Source of the DNA: Flavobacterium sp.
GTDB lineage: Bacteria; Bacteroidota; Bacteroidia; Flavobacteriales; Flavobacteriaceae
Direction: 5' to 3'
DNA: 64,000 nt
Assembly: GCA_016718345.1 (NCBI GenBank)
Contig: JADKDN010000010.1
Coordinates: 1 to 64,000 of the forward strand
Numbering within the stretch: position 1 is the stretch's first letter; every line of letters begins with the position of its first letter. Positions 48,390-57,321 of this stretch are shown piece by piece. The notes beneath the pieces were generated by a model, which was given only the letters and a program-made list of their open reading frames with translations, did not search any database and was not told where the DNA came from. Made by a program: the position numbers and the translations under genes.

Positions 48390-49478
48390 ATGAGAAAAAT
48401 AATAACCATTCTAACACTTTCAACATTCTTATTCCTTTCATGCGGAAAAGAAACGAAAGAAGCAACCAACAACGAACCAGCCATTGCAGTTCAAGTAAGC
48501 GGCATTTCAGCCGATTCTAATGCGCCATTTGTAACGGCAAGTGGAAAAATTGAAGCCGAAAATAGTGCCAATGTTTCTACCCGAATGATGGGTTATGTAA
48601 CTAAAGTTCACGTAAAAGTAGGACAAAAAGTAGGAGCAGGACAACTTCTCGTTAGTGTAAACAATACCGATTTACAGGCCAAAAAAGCACAAGTAGATGC
48701 TTCTATTTTGCAAGCAACTGCAGCTTTCAATAATGCTAAAAAAGATTACGAAAGATTTACAGCTTTATTCAATCAGCAAAGTGCTTCTCAAAAAGAATTA
48801 GATGATATGACTTCGCGTTACGAAATGGCAAAAGCAGGTTTAGAAGGTGCCAAACAAATGCGTAACGAAGTAATGGCGCAATTTTCTTATTCCAATATTA
48901 CTGCTCCATTTTCAGGAGAAGTTACCAATACGTTTGTTAAAGAAGGCGATATGGCCAATCCAGGAATGCCTTTGGTAAGTGTTGAAGGAGTTTCAAGAAT
49001 GCAAGTGACCGCTATGGTTTCGGAAAGTGATATTGCTCAAATTACTAATGGAATGGTAGTTAAAGTTTTAGTAAAATCAATCAATAAAGAAGTGGCAGGA
49101 AAAGTTTCCGAAGTTAGTGGTTCTGCTAAAAATACAGGCGGACAATATTTAGTAAAAGTTACTTTAAATACAACTGACAAAGCCATTTTATCAGGAATGT
49201 TTGTGAATGTCCAATTTCCAATTTCTAACGAGCCTAAAACTGAAACAACTGTAAAATCAGATAAAGTAATGGTGCCAGAAAGTGCTTTGGTAAAACAAGG
49301 ACAACTAACAGGAATTTACACCATAGCTGCCGGAAAAACAGCCATTTTAAGATGGATAAGAACTGGAAAATCATTCGGAAACCAAGTAGAAGTTTTATCA
49401 GGATTATCGGCTAACGAGCAATACATCGTTTCAGCAGAAGGTAAATTGTATAACGGAGCTAAAGTTAGTATTCAGTAA
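48390..49478 (+). CDS. AcrA/MexA-type RND adaptor lipoprotein
   Basis: A 362-residue adaptor with a lipoprotein signal (LSTFLFLSCGKET, Cys about 19). It has the biotinyl-lipoyl half motif GYVTKVHVKVGQKVGAGQLL, a coiled-coil hairpin (KAQVDASILQATAAFNNAKKDYERFTALF), and ITAPFSGEVTNTFVKEGDMANPGMPLVSVEG. It has no HMBD or His-rich insert, unlike the metal-pump adaptors in this window, which supports an organic substrate. It is followed by the RND gene. Confidence 0.87.
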   Translation: MRKIITILTLSTFLFLSCGKETKEATNNEPAIAVQVSGISADSNAPFVTASGKIEAENSANVSTRMMGYVTKVHVKVGQKVGAGQLLVSVNNTDLQAKKAQVDASILQATAAFNNAKKDYERFTALFNQQSASQKELDDMTSRYEMAKAGLEGAKQMRNEVMAQFSYSNITAPFSGEVTNTFVKEGDMANPGMPLVSVEGVSRMQVTAMVSESDIAQITNGMVVKVLVKSINKEVAGKVSEVSGSAKNTGGQYLVKVTLNTTDKAILSGMFVNVQFPISNEPKTETTVKSDKVMVPESALVKQGQLTGIYTIAAGKTAILRWIRTGKSFGNQVEVLSGLSANEQYIVSAEGKLYNGAKVSIQ

Positions 49479-49496
49479 ATAGTCGCAGTTTTCAAG

Positions 49497-49545
49497 TTTA
49501 GTTAGAAAAAACTTTAAACTTTTAAACCTTAAACTTTAAACAAAA
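49497..49545 (+). repeat. CTTTAAAC-like direct repeats before the RND gene
   Basis: The spacer between adaptor and RND gene is built of AACTTTAAAC, TTTTAAACC and TTAAACTTTAAAC units. It resembles the spacers on both sides of this gene pair in design but not in sequence. Confidence 0.45.
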
Positions 49546-49549
49546 AAAC

Positions 49550-52500
49550 ATGCAAGAAGGTATATCAGGTAAAATAGCCCATTTTTTCATCAACTCTAAA
49601 TTAACCATTCTATTGATGGTTGGATTGATGATAATTGGTGTATATAGTTCGTTCTTAATTCCGCGTGAAGAAGAACCACAAATTAATGTTCCAATGGCCG
49701 ATGTTATGATTGGTTATCCAGGAGCGAGTCCGGCAGAAGTGGAAAGCCGTGTTATAAAACCATTGGAGAAAGTTTTGTCTAACATCAAAGGTGTTGAGCA
49801 TTTACATAGTATGGCTATGAATGGTCAAGCCATGATTATTGTGCAATTTTATGTTGGTGAAGATTCAGAACGTTCGTATGTTAAATTATACGATGAGTTG
49901 ATGAAAAACGAAAACATGTTCCCAAAAGGAGTTTTCAAACCTATGGTAAAAACGCGTTCGATTGACGATGTTCCCATGATGGGATTGACACTTTGGAGCG
50001 AAACATTAAACGATTTTGAAATTCGACAAATTGCGGAAGAAGTAACTTCTGAAATCGAAAAAGTAAAAGACGTTGCCATTACCAAAGAAATTGGAGGAAG
50101 AACGCGTGAGCTAAAAGTAGTTTTAGACAAAGATAAAATGGCAGAAAATGGCGTGGATGCTTTGGTTGTTATGCAAATGATTCAAGCCAATAATGGAAGT
50201 TCTCAATCGGGAAGTTTTGTTTCTAATGATAAAGAATACTTGCTTACAACAGGACAATTTTTATCCACTTCAGAAGATGTTGAGAATTTGGTTGTGGGTG
50301 TAAATGCCAATATGCCAGTGTATTTAAAACAAGTCGCTACTGTTCAAGACGGACCTTCAACACCAAGAAGTTATGTGTCTTTTGGTTACGGAAAAGCCAA
50401 TGAAAAATATTCTAAAAACAAATCTGAATATCCAGCTGTTACTATTTCTATCGGAAAAGTAAAAGGTGCTGATGCGATGAAAATTGCAGATAAAATACTT
50501 GAGAAAGTTGATGGTTTGAAGAAAACATTAATTACTGATGATGTTCATGTGGAGGTTTCTCGTAATTATGGTGAAACGGCTTCTCACAAAGTAGGAGAAT
50601 TATTGATGCACTTAGGAATTGCGATTATTGCAGTTACGCTTTTAGTAATGTTAGCTATGGGTTGGCGTGGTGGATTAGTGGTATTCTTTTCTGTGCCATT
50701 AACGTTTGCATTGACCTTGTTTGCTTACTATATGTTGGGTTATACGCTTAACAGAATTACGCTTTTCGCCTTAGTTTTCGTGGTAGGAATTGTGGTAGAT
50801 GACAGTATCATCATAGCCGAAAATATGCACCGACATTTCAAAATGAAACGATTGCCTTTCAAACAAGCGGCTATTTTTGCGATAAATGAAGTAGGAAATC
50901 CAACGATTTTAGCAACGTTTACAGTAATTGCAGCGATTCTTCCAATGGCTTTTGTGTCAGGAATGATGGGACCTTATATGAGTCCGATGCCTATTGGTGC
51001 TTCTATTGCGATGTTACTTTCGTTGTTTGTAGCTTTAACGGTTACGCCTTATTTGGGGTATCATTTATTACACGAAAAAGACGAACAAGAACACAAAGCT
51101 GAACAAGGATTAGAAACGTCTTGGATTTATAGAGTTTACAACAAAATTGAACGTCCATTTTTAGAAAATTCTACCAAGCGTAGAGTGATGTTGGGAATTA
51201 CGGTTGTCTTATTAGCAGGTTCAGTTTTGATGTTTTTCACCAAATCCGTTTTAGTAAAAATGTTGCCTTTTGATAACAAAAATGAATTTCAGGTAGTAGT
51301 TGATATGCCCGAAGGAACTACATTAGAAAGAACGGCAGCAGTTACGCAAGAAATTGCTCAATATCTTACCACAATTCCAGAAGTTGTGGATTATCAGAAT
51401 TACATCGGAACTTCTGCACCTATCACATTCAATGGTTTGGTTCGTCATTACGATTTGCGTGGCGGAAGCAATATGGCGGATATTCAAGTAAATTTATTGC
51501 ACAAAGAAGACCGTGATTTACAAAGTCATGATATTGCTAAAATTGTTCGTCCAGAAGTGCAAAAGATTGCAAAAAAATATGGTGCGAATGTCAAAATTAT
51601 CGAAGTTCCGCCTGGACCACCAGTTTTATCAACGTTGGTTGCCGAGATTTACGGGCCAAATTATAAAGATCAAATTGCAGTTGCCAATCAAGTAAAAGGT
51701 ATTTTAGAGAAAACATCTGATATTGTAGATGTCGATTGGATGACTGAAGACAATCAAATCGAATATCGATTGGAAGTCGACAAAGAAAAAGCAATGCTTA
51801 ACGGAATTGCTCCGCAACAAGTTGTTGGAAATCTGACTTATTTATTGAAAGAATATCCAGTTTCAAATTTATATGATGAAAATTCTAATAACAGCGTTGG
51901 AATCGTATTGTCTCTTGATGACAAAGACAAAGCATCATTACAAGACATTCAGAATTTAAAAATTAAAGGAAGTCAAGGGAATGTAGTTCCAGTTTCCGAT
52001 TTGGTTAAAGTAGTTGCTGATACTTTGCAGAAAACGATTTACAGAAAAGACCAAAAACGAGTAGTCTATGTAACAGCCGATATGGCAGGAACATTGGAAA
52101 GTCCGGTATATGCTATTTTGGGAATGAACGAAGAATTGCAAAAAATGAAATTGCCAAAAGGCTATAAAGTCAACGAATTGTATATGGATCAACCATCCGA
52201 CGAAAGTGATTTTACGGTAAAATGGGATGGCGAATGGCAAATAACCTTAGAAGTGTTCCGTGATTTGGGTGTAGCTTTTGCGGTGGTAATTGTGATTATT
52301 TATATGCTGATTGTAGGTTGGTTCCAAAATTTCAAAACGCCTATGGTCATGATGATGGCGATTCCGCTTTCGTTGGTCGGAATTGTATTTGGTCACTGGT
52401 TATTAGGAGCATTTTTTACAGCAACTTCATTTATTGGAATGATTGCTTTAGCTGGAGTCATGGTCAGGAACTCGGTATTGCTCATCGACTTTATCGAAAT

Positions 52501-52741
52501 CCGACTGAACGATGGAGTTCCATTAAAACAAGCCATTATCGAAGCAGGAGCAGTGCGTACAACACCAATCTTACTAACAACAGGTGCCGTTGTAATTGGA
52601 GCCGTAATCATTCTATTCGATCCAATTTTCCAAGGATTAGCAATTTCGTTAGTATTTGGAGCCATCGTTTCAACAATTCTAACTTTGATTGTAGTGCCAT
52701 TAATCTACTACATCACTGAAAGAAAAAAATGGGAAAATTAA
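49550..52741 (+). CDS. HAE-like RND efflux transporter
   Basis: A 1,063-residue inner-membrane RND pump. The N-terminus is IPREEEPQINVPMADVMIGYPGASPAEVE. The TM4 block reads FVVGIVVDDSIIIAENMHRHF, with the Asp pair typical of drug-type pumps in place of the VDGAVI of the CzcA proteins. TM10-12 contain FIGMIALAGVMVRNSVLLIDFIE and AVRTTPILLTTGAVVIGAVIILFDP. The frame is intact. Substrate is unknown; organic compounds are more likely than metals. A PII-like protein and a DUF2892 protein follow in the same operon. Confidence 0.9.
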   Translation: MQEGISGKIAHFFINSKLTILLMVGLMIIGVYSSFLIPREEEPQINVPMADVMIGYPGASPAEVESRVIKPLEKVLSNIKGVEHLHSMAMNGQAMIIVQFYVGEDSERSYVKLYDELMKNENMFPKGVFKPMVKTRSIDDVPMMGLTLWSETLNDFEIRQIAEEVTSEIEKVKDVAITKEIGGRTRELKVVLDKDKMAENGVDALVVMQMIQANNGSSQSGSFVSNDKEYLLTTGQFLSTSEDVENLVVGVNANMPVYLKQVATVQDGPSTPRSYVSFGYGKANEKYSKNKSEYPAVTISIGKVKGADAMKIADKILEKVDGLKKTLITDDVHVEVSRNYGETASHKVGELLMHLGIAIIAVTLLVMLAMGWRGGLVVFFSVPLTFALTLFAYYMLGYTLNRITLFALVFVVGIVVDDSIIIAENMHRHFKMKRLPFKQAAIFAINEVGNPTILATFTVIAAILPMAFVSGMMGPYMSPMPIGASIAMLLSLFVALTVTPYLGYHLLHEKDEQEHKAEQGLETSWIYRVYNKIERPFLENSTKRRVMLGITVVLLAGSVLMFFTKSVLVKMLPFDNKNEFQVVVDMPEGTTLERTAAVTQEIAQYLTTIPEVVDYQNYIGTSAPITFNGLVRHYDLRGGSNMADIQVNLLHKEDRDLQSHDIAKIVRPEVQKIAKKYGANVKIIEVPPGPPVLSTLVAEIYGPNYKDQIAVANQVKGILEKTSDIVDVDWMTEDNQIEYRLEVDKEKAMLNGIAPQQVVGNLTYLLKEYPVSNLYDENSNNSVGIVLSLDDKDKASLQDIQNLKIKGSQGNVVPVSDLVKVVADTLQKTIYRKDQKRVVYVTADMAGTLESPVYAILGMNEELQKMKLPKGYKVNELYMDQPSDESDFTVKWDGEWQITLEVFRDLGVAFAVVIVIIYMLIVGWFQNFKTPMVMMMAIPLSLVGIVFGHWLLGAFFTATSFIGMIALAGVMVRNSVLLIDFIEIRLNDGVPLKQAIIEAGAVRTTPILLTTGAVVIGAVIILFDPIFQGLAISLVFGAIVSTILTLIVVPLIYYITERKKWEN

Positions 52742-52745
52742 TTTA

Positions 52746-52790
52746 GTTTCAAGTTTCAGGTTTCAAGTTGTGGAACCTGAAACTTGAAAC
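52746..52790. repeat. Perfect 17-bp inverted repeat built of TTTCAAG/TTTCAGG units
   Basis: GTTTCAAGTTTCAGGTT (52746-52762) is followed by an 11-base loop and its exact complement (52774-52790). A further CTGAAAC (52791-52797) continues the pattern. It lies between the RND gene (stop at 52741) and the PII-like gene (ATG at 52807). It may attenuate transcription or set mRNA stability, or be a mobile intergenic repeat. Confidence 0.8.
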
Positions 52791-52806
52791 CTGAAACAAA
52801 AAAAAC

Positions 52807-53112
52807 ATGAAACTATTATTAATAACTGCAGTTGCCGAATTTGAAAAAGAAGTAAAACAAATTCTAAAAAAATCACAAGTCAAAACCTTCTCTTTTCGAG
52901 AAGTTACAGGCTACAGAAATACATCAGAGGATGCTATAGAAAGCAATTGGTTTGGTTCGGAAATGAACGAAAACGAATCGATTATGTTTTACGCCTTCGT
53001 CCCAAAGGAAAATGTAGATATGGTTTTTTCTGCAATATTGGAATTCAATTCAAATCAAGAAACACTTTCACATATCCATTCAGCAATCTTAAATATTGAA
53101 AAAACAAATTAA
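52807..53112 (+). CDS. PII-like signalling protein linked to the RND operon
   Basis: A 101-residue protein with a ferredoxin-like pattern: strand MKLLLITAV, helix EFEKEVKQILKKSQV, a variable loop (GYRNTSEDAIESNWFGSEMNENES), strand IMFYAFVPKENVDMVFSAI, and a C-terminal HIHSAILNIEK. This resembles PII-like/DUF3240 proteins, including the PII-NG group described next to metal efflux pumps. It has no classical PII T-loop. I infer a sensor or regulator of the pump. Confidence 0.6.
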   Translation: MKLLLITAVAEFEKEVKQILKKSQVKTFSFREVTGYRNTSEDAIESNWFGSEMNENESIMFYAFVPKENVDMVFSAILEFNSNQETLSHIHSAILNIEKTN

Positions 53113-53113
53113 T

Positions 53114-53299
53114 ATGAAAAACAGAATTATAAGTGCAGTCGCAGGAATTTTTATTCTTACCAGTTTATTGTTAGCAATTTATATTAACATCAATTGGTTA
53201 TGGTTTACTGCCTTTGTAGGAGCAAATCTTTTACAATCATCAATAACCAAATGGTGTTTGATGGAAGATATTTTGACTAAATTAGGAGTTAAAGATTAA
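53114..53299 (+). CDS. DUF2892 membrane protein
   Basis: A 61-residue protein of two helices (IISAVAGIFILTSLLLAIY; WLWFTAFVGANLLQSSITKWC) with the WCLMEDILTKLG end typical of DUF2892/YgaP-like proteins. The ATG at 53114, one base past the PII-like stop, is preferred over a TTG at 53096. Function unknown. It closes the RND operon, before a bidirectional terminator. Confidence 0.75.
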   Translation: MKNRIISAVAGIFILTSLLLAIYININWLWFTAFVGANLLQSSITKWCLMEDILTKLGVKD

Positions 53300-53312
53300 T
53301 TTAACACATAAA

Positions 53313-53340
53313 AAAACGTCTGAAAATTTTCAGACGTTTT
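53313..53340. terminator. Bidirectional terminator
   Basis: AAAACGTCTGAAAA (53313-53326) and TTTTCAGACGTTTT (53327-53340) form a perfect palindrome between convergent genes (ends at 53299 and 53357). Confidence 0.85.
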
Positions 53341-53356
53341 TCTTCTAAGTAGCTTT

Positions 53357-53615
53357 TTACTTATCAATCGAGCCTAAAACTCTTTTCATAAAGTCATTTA
53401 AAGCTTCTTTTTTATCTTTTCCTTCTTTCACCATTTTATGAACTTCTAGAGCACCATACATATTGGAAATCAATTCTCCTATGACGTCCAATTCCTCATC
53501 TTTTAGGGAAGGAACTTCGGTTAGGGCTTCCAATACTTCAATGGTTTCAATCAAGTAATCTTGATCATTTTCTTCAATAAATTGCGTCAAATGTTTTATT
53601 ACTGGTAATTTTCAT
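53357..53615 (-). CDS. DUF6952 protein (frame break at start)
   Basis: A protein of about 85 residues. The frame visible from 53590 starts MTQFIEENDQDYLIETIEVL. Extending to ATG 53613-53615, and removing one A from the run of four, gives MKLPVIKHLTQFIEENDQ, the normal start. The remainder (GELISNMYGALEVHKMVKEGKDKKEALNDFMKRVLGS) is all-helical and matches DUF6952, a small family of Bacteroidota. Function unknown. It lies 4 bp downstream of the thioredoxin gene. Confidence 0.75.
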
Positions 53616-53619
53616 AATA

Positions 53620-53934
53620 TTAGTTTGCTGAAATTTCACCAACTAACTCTGCTAAAACTTCAGCCTTATTGGTTTGTGTTTCGTTTAATAATTTTCCTCC
53701 AACAAAAGTTGCAAAGGTTGGTAAATTAGAAACATTAGCTAGCTTTCTTGACTCAGGAGCATTTTCAGCGTCAACTAAAACAAAAGTAATTTCTTCATTT
53801 TCTGAAGCCAATTTTTTGAATTTAGGTTTCATAATTCTACAGTTTCCACACCATGATGCGGAATATTGAACTACAACCTTATTATTGGATGCTACTAGAT
53901 CTTGTAATGTATCTTCGTTTAATTCGATTAACAT
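53620..53934 (-). CDS. Thioredoxin-family protein
   Basis: A 104-residue cytoplasmic thioredoxin fold (no signal peptide) with redox motif WCGNCR at about 28-33 and the cis-Pro in NLPTFATF. The motif departs from the classical WCGPC. It lies downstream of a peroxiredoxin gene, so it may be its reductant. Confidence 0.88.
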   Translation of the reverse strand: MLIELNEDTLQDLVASNNKVVVQYSASWCGNCRIMKPKFKKLASENEEITFVLVDAENAPESRKLANVSNLPTFATFVGGKLLNETQTNKAEVLAELVGEISAN

Positions 53935-54020
53935 AGTTTTAAAATTTCAATTACAATGACACTATCAAAATTCAATTTATTGCAATTGATAATGTCATTG
54001 CGATTATGATTGATATTTAA

Positions 54021-54656
54021 TTAGTTTTGTGACAAATAAGCAGCGGTGCTCAGTCTATCTGCATTCATAGCTTCTTTTCCTTCTTCCCAATTTGCAGGAC
54101 AAACTTCACCCTTAGTTTTAACGTGAGTGTAAGCATCAATTAAACGTAAATATTCATTCACATTTCTTCCAAGAGGCATATCGTTTACACTTTCGTGGAA
54201 AATTTTACCTTCTTCATCGATTAAATAAGTTGCTCTAAAAGTAACATTAGAACCTTCTAAGATTTCGTCGTTTAATTCAGCATCATAAACCCATTCTGCA
54301 TCTAAAATATCTAAAGCAGCAGATAAATTACGGGTTGTATCTGCTAAAATTGGATAAGTAACGCCTTCAATGCCACCATTGTTTTTTGGAGTATTTAGCC
54401 ATGCAAAGTGAACTTCGTTGGTATCACAAGAAGCTCCGAGTACTAATGTATTTCTTTTTTCAAATTCTTGTAATGCTGCTTGAAAAGCATGCAATTCAGT
54501 TGGGCATACAAAAGTAAAATCTTTTGGATACCAAAATAGAATCACTTTTTTCTTGTTGTTTACCGCTTCTTCTAAAACGTTAATTCTTAAATTATCTCCC
54601 ATAAAAGAGATAGCATCAACGGTAATGCTTGGGAATTTTTTTCCTACTAATGACAT
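54021..54656 (-). CDS. 2-Cys peroxiredoxin (AhpC/Prx-like)
   Basis: A 211-residue peroxiredoxin. The peroxidatic Cys is in FTFVCPTELHAFQ (about 50), the catalytic Arg in TFRATYLID and the resolving Cys in GEVCPANWEEGKEAMN. It reduces hydrogen peroxide and organic peroxides. A TAATTTTG box (54694-54701) lies 38-45 bp upstream. Confidence 0.92.
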   Translation of the reverse strand: MSLVGKKFPSITVDAISFMGDNLRINVLEEAVNNKKKVILFWYPKDFTFVCPTELHAFQAALQEFEKRNTLVLGASCDTNEVHFAWLNTPKNNGGIEGVTYPILADTTRNLSAALDILDAEWVYDAELNDEILEGSNVTFRATYLIDEEGKIFHESVNDMPLGRNVNEYLRLIDAYTHVKTKGEVCPANWEEGKEAMNADRLSTAAYLSQN

Positions 54657-54693
54657 GATTTTTATTTTTAATGTTTGTATTAATTTTCTACTG

Positions 54694-54701
54694 CAAAATT
54701 A
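54694..54701 (-). promoter_or_regulatory. Candidate -7 box of the peroxiredoxin gene
   Basis: TAATTTTG on the minus strand matches TAnnTTTG. No clear -33 element is seen. Confidence 0.4.
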
Positions 54702-54850
54702 GGAATAGCTTATCTATTAAAACATGATATTTATTCTATTTTCCGATAAAGTAATAGAGAAAAATTATCAATATATTTCTTACAAAATATTAGTATAATA
54801 ATTTTACTATGCGTAATATTTAGTGCAGTTTTTTGCATAAAAAACAAAAA

Positions 54851-54868
54851 CCACCTTAAAAAAGGTGG
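54851..54868 (-). terminator. Terminator of katG
   Basis: CCACCTT (54851-54857) pairs with AAGGTGG (54862-54868). On the minus strand the stem is followed by TTTTTG. It lies 34 bp past the katG stop. Confidence 0.75.
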
Positions 54869-54901
54869 CTTTTTAGAAAAACACTACTAAGTAGGAAATT
54901 C

Positions 54902-57087
54902 TTATTTTAGGTCAAAACGATCTAAATGCATCACTTTTGTCCATACTTTTACAAAATCGTGAACAAATTTTTCTTTATTGTCGTCTTGTGCATAAACTTC
55001 AGCATAAGCCCTCAAAACGGAATTGGAACCAAAAACTAAGTCTACTCTTGTAGCAGTCCATTTTGTAGCACCTGATTTTCTGTCAACAATATTGTATAAA
55101 TTATCTCCAGCAGGTTTCCAACTGTAGTTCATATCGGTTAAATTCACAAAGAAATCATTGCTCAAAACCCCTTCATTATTAGTAAAAACGCCGTGTTTTG
55201 TTCCTCCAAAGTTGGTTCCAAGAACACGCATTCCACCAATGAGCACGGTCATTTCTGAAGCTGTTAAGCCTAGAAGTTGCGCTTTATCTAATAGTAATTC
55301 TTCGGGTTGTACAACATATTTAGCTTTCATAAAGTTTCTGAAAGCATCATTTGTTGGTTCTAAAACTTCAAATGATTCTGCATCAGTCATTTCTTGTGAA
55401 GCATCGCCACGACCTGCATGGAAAGGAACTTTTACAGGATGACCGCCTTCCTGAGCCGCTTTTTCGATGGCTGCACTTCCACCAAGAACAATCAAATCGG
55501 CTATACTTACTTTTTTACTCAATGAAGTTTGCACTTCAACTAGCTTATTCAATACTTTTTGTAATCTTTCGGGTTCGTTGGCAACCCAATTTCTTTGAGG
55601 CTGTAATCGAATTCTGGCTCCATTGGCACCACCTCTAAAGTCAGAACCTCTAAATGTTCTTGCACTGTCCCAAGCAGTATTTATTAATTCGGCTCTTGTT
55701 AATCCACAATTCAATAATTTTCCTTTCAATTCCTCAATTTCAGTCTCTGATAAAGTATAATCTACTTTTGGAATTGGATCTTGCCATATCAAATCTTCTT
55801 TTGGTGCATCAGCTCCAAGGTAACGTTCTCTAGGACCTAAATCTCTGTGTGTTAATTTAAACCACGCACGAGCAAAAACTTCCGAAAAATAGGCTGGGTC
55901 TTTATAAAAACGCTCTGAAATTTCTCGGTAAGCAGGATCCATTTTCATAGCCATATCAGCATCGGTCATGATTGGATTTCTTTTTACAGATGGATTATGT
56001 GCGTCGATAGGTTTGTCCTCCTCTTTGATGTTTATTGGTTCCCATTGATTAGCTCCAGCTGGACTTTTCTTTAATTCCCAATCGTGATTTAATAGTAAAT
56101 AGAAATATTCATTATCCCATCGTGTTGGATGTGTAGTCCATGATCCTTCTAGACCACTAGTTACAGTATCAGCACCATTTCCTTTTCCTTTTGGATTTAT
56201 CCAACCAAAACCTTGATTTTCGATTTCAGCAGCTTCAGGTTCTCTTCCCAGTTTTGAGGCATCACCATTACCGTGAGCTTTTCCAACGGTATGTCCACCA
56301 GCTGTTAAAGCCACCGTTTCCTCATCATTCATCGCCATTCTTTGGAAAGTTACTCTAACATCGTGAGCTGTTTTCAAAGGATCAGGTTGTCCGTTTACTC
56401 CTTCAGGATTTACTAGATTAATCCCATCATTACAGCAGCAAGAGGATTTTCTAAATCTCTTTCGCCAGAATATCTTGTTCCTTCTCCACCTGATTTGGCT
56501 AACCATTCTTTTTCTCCGCCCCAGTAAATGTCTTTTTCAGGATGCCAAATATCTTCTCGTCCTCCTGCAAATCCGAACGTTTTTAATCCCATCGATTCGT
56601 AAGCCATATTTCCTGCTAAAATCATTAAGTCTGCCCATGAAATTTTATTCCCATATTTCTTTTTTATTGGCCAAAGTAATCTTCTTGCTTTGTCTAAGTT
56701 TCCGTTGTCTGGCCAACTGTTTAGAGGTGCAAACCTTAAATTTCCTGTTCCAGAACCGCCACGACCATCTGCAATTCTATACGTTCCAGCAGAATGCCAT
56801 GCCATTCGAATAAATAATCCACCATAATGACCCCAATCGGCTGGCCACCAATCTTGACTGTCTGTCATCAGGTTTTTCAAGTCGGTTTTAAGTGCTTCTA
56901 AATCTAGTTTTTTAAATTCTTCAGCATAATTAAATTTCTCACCCAGCGGATTGGTTTTGGTATCATGTTGGTGAAGAATATCAAGGTTAAGTGCTTTTGG
57001 CCACCAATCATGGTTTTTAACACCATCACTCAAACCTTTTTGATTTTGATGAAATGGGCATTTGCTAATGTCGTTTGAATGTTCCAT
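54902..57087 (-). CDS. katG: Catalase-peroxidase KatG (frame break)
   Basis: A bifunctional heme catalase-peroxidase of about 728 residues. The start is ATG 57085-57087 (MEHSNDISKCPFHQNQ). The distal site is GLFIRMAWHSAGTYRIADGRGG and the proximal His is in ALTAGGHTVGKAHGNG. The frame breaks near 56414, within the codon of the Tyr that cross-links to Met and Trp. The sequence GGATTAATCTAGTAAAT needs one more base after TA to read GLIYVNPEG, as in all KatG proteins. The rest is intact, so this is probably a consensus error. Divergent from the permease gene. Confidence 0.92.
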
Positions 57088-57158
57088 ATATAGTAATAAT
57101 AATTTAATTTTAGTTATAATTTTTTGTTGATTTTTTACATTTTTAATTTCAATACTAA

Positions 57159-57166
57159 CAAATATA
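57159..57166 (-). promoter_or_regulatory. Candidate -7 box of katG
   Basis: TATATTTG on the minus strand matches TAnnTTTG, 72-79 bp upstream of the katG ATG. The best TTG upstream is about 26 bases away, longer than usual. The long leader could hold regulation. Confidence 0.4.
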
Positions 57167-57253
57167 CACATTAAAAATAGCATAAGTATAGACAATTAAT
57201 GTTTAAAATTTATTTTTTAATAGATTTTAGTTATGCTTTCTAATTTATTCTGT

Positions 57254-57286
57254 TTTGTAAATCATTGTGAAATTATAGTATATTTG
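57254..57286 (+). promoter_or_regulatory. Promoter of the amino-acid permease gene
   Basis: TTTG (57254-57257) and TATATTTG (57279-57286) are spaced by 21 bases, close to the Bacteroidota consensus. It supports ATG 57322, not TTG 57289, as the start. Confidence 0.55.
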
Positions 57287-57321
57287 TTTTGATTAAGACA
57301 TCAATAAACTACAAATTTGAT

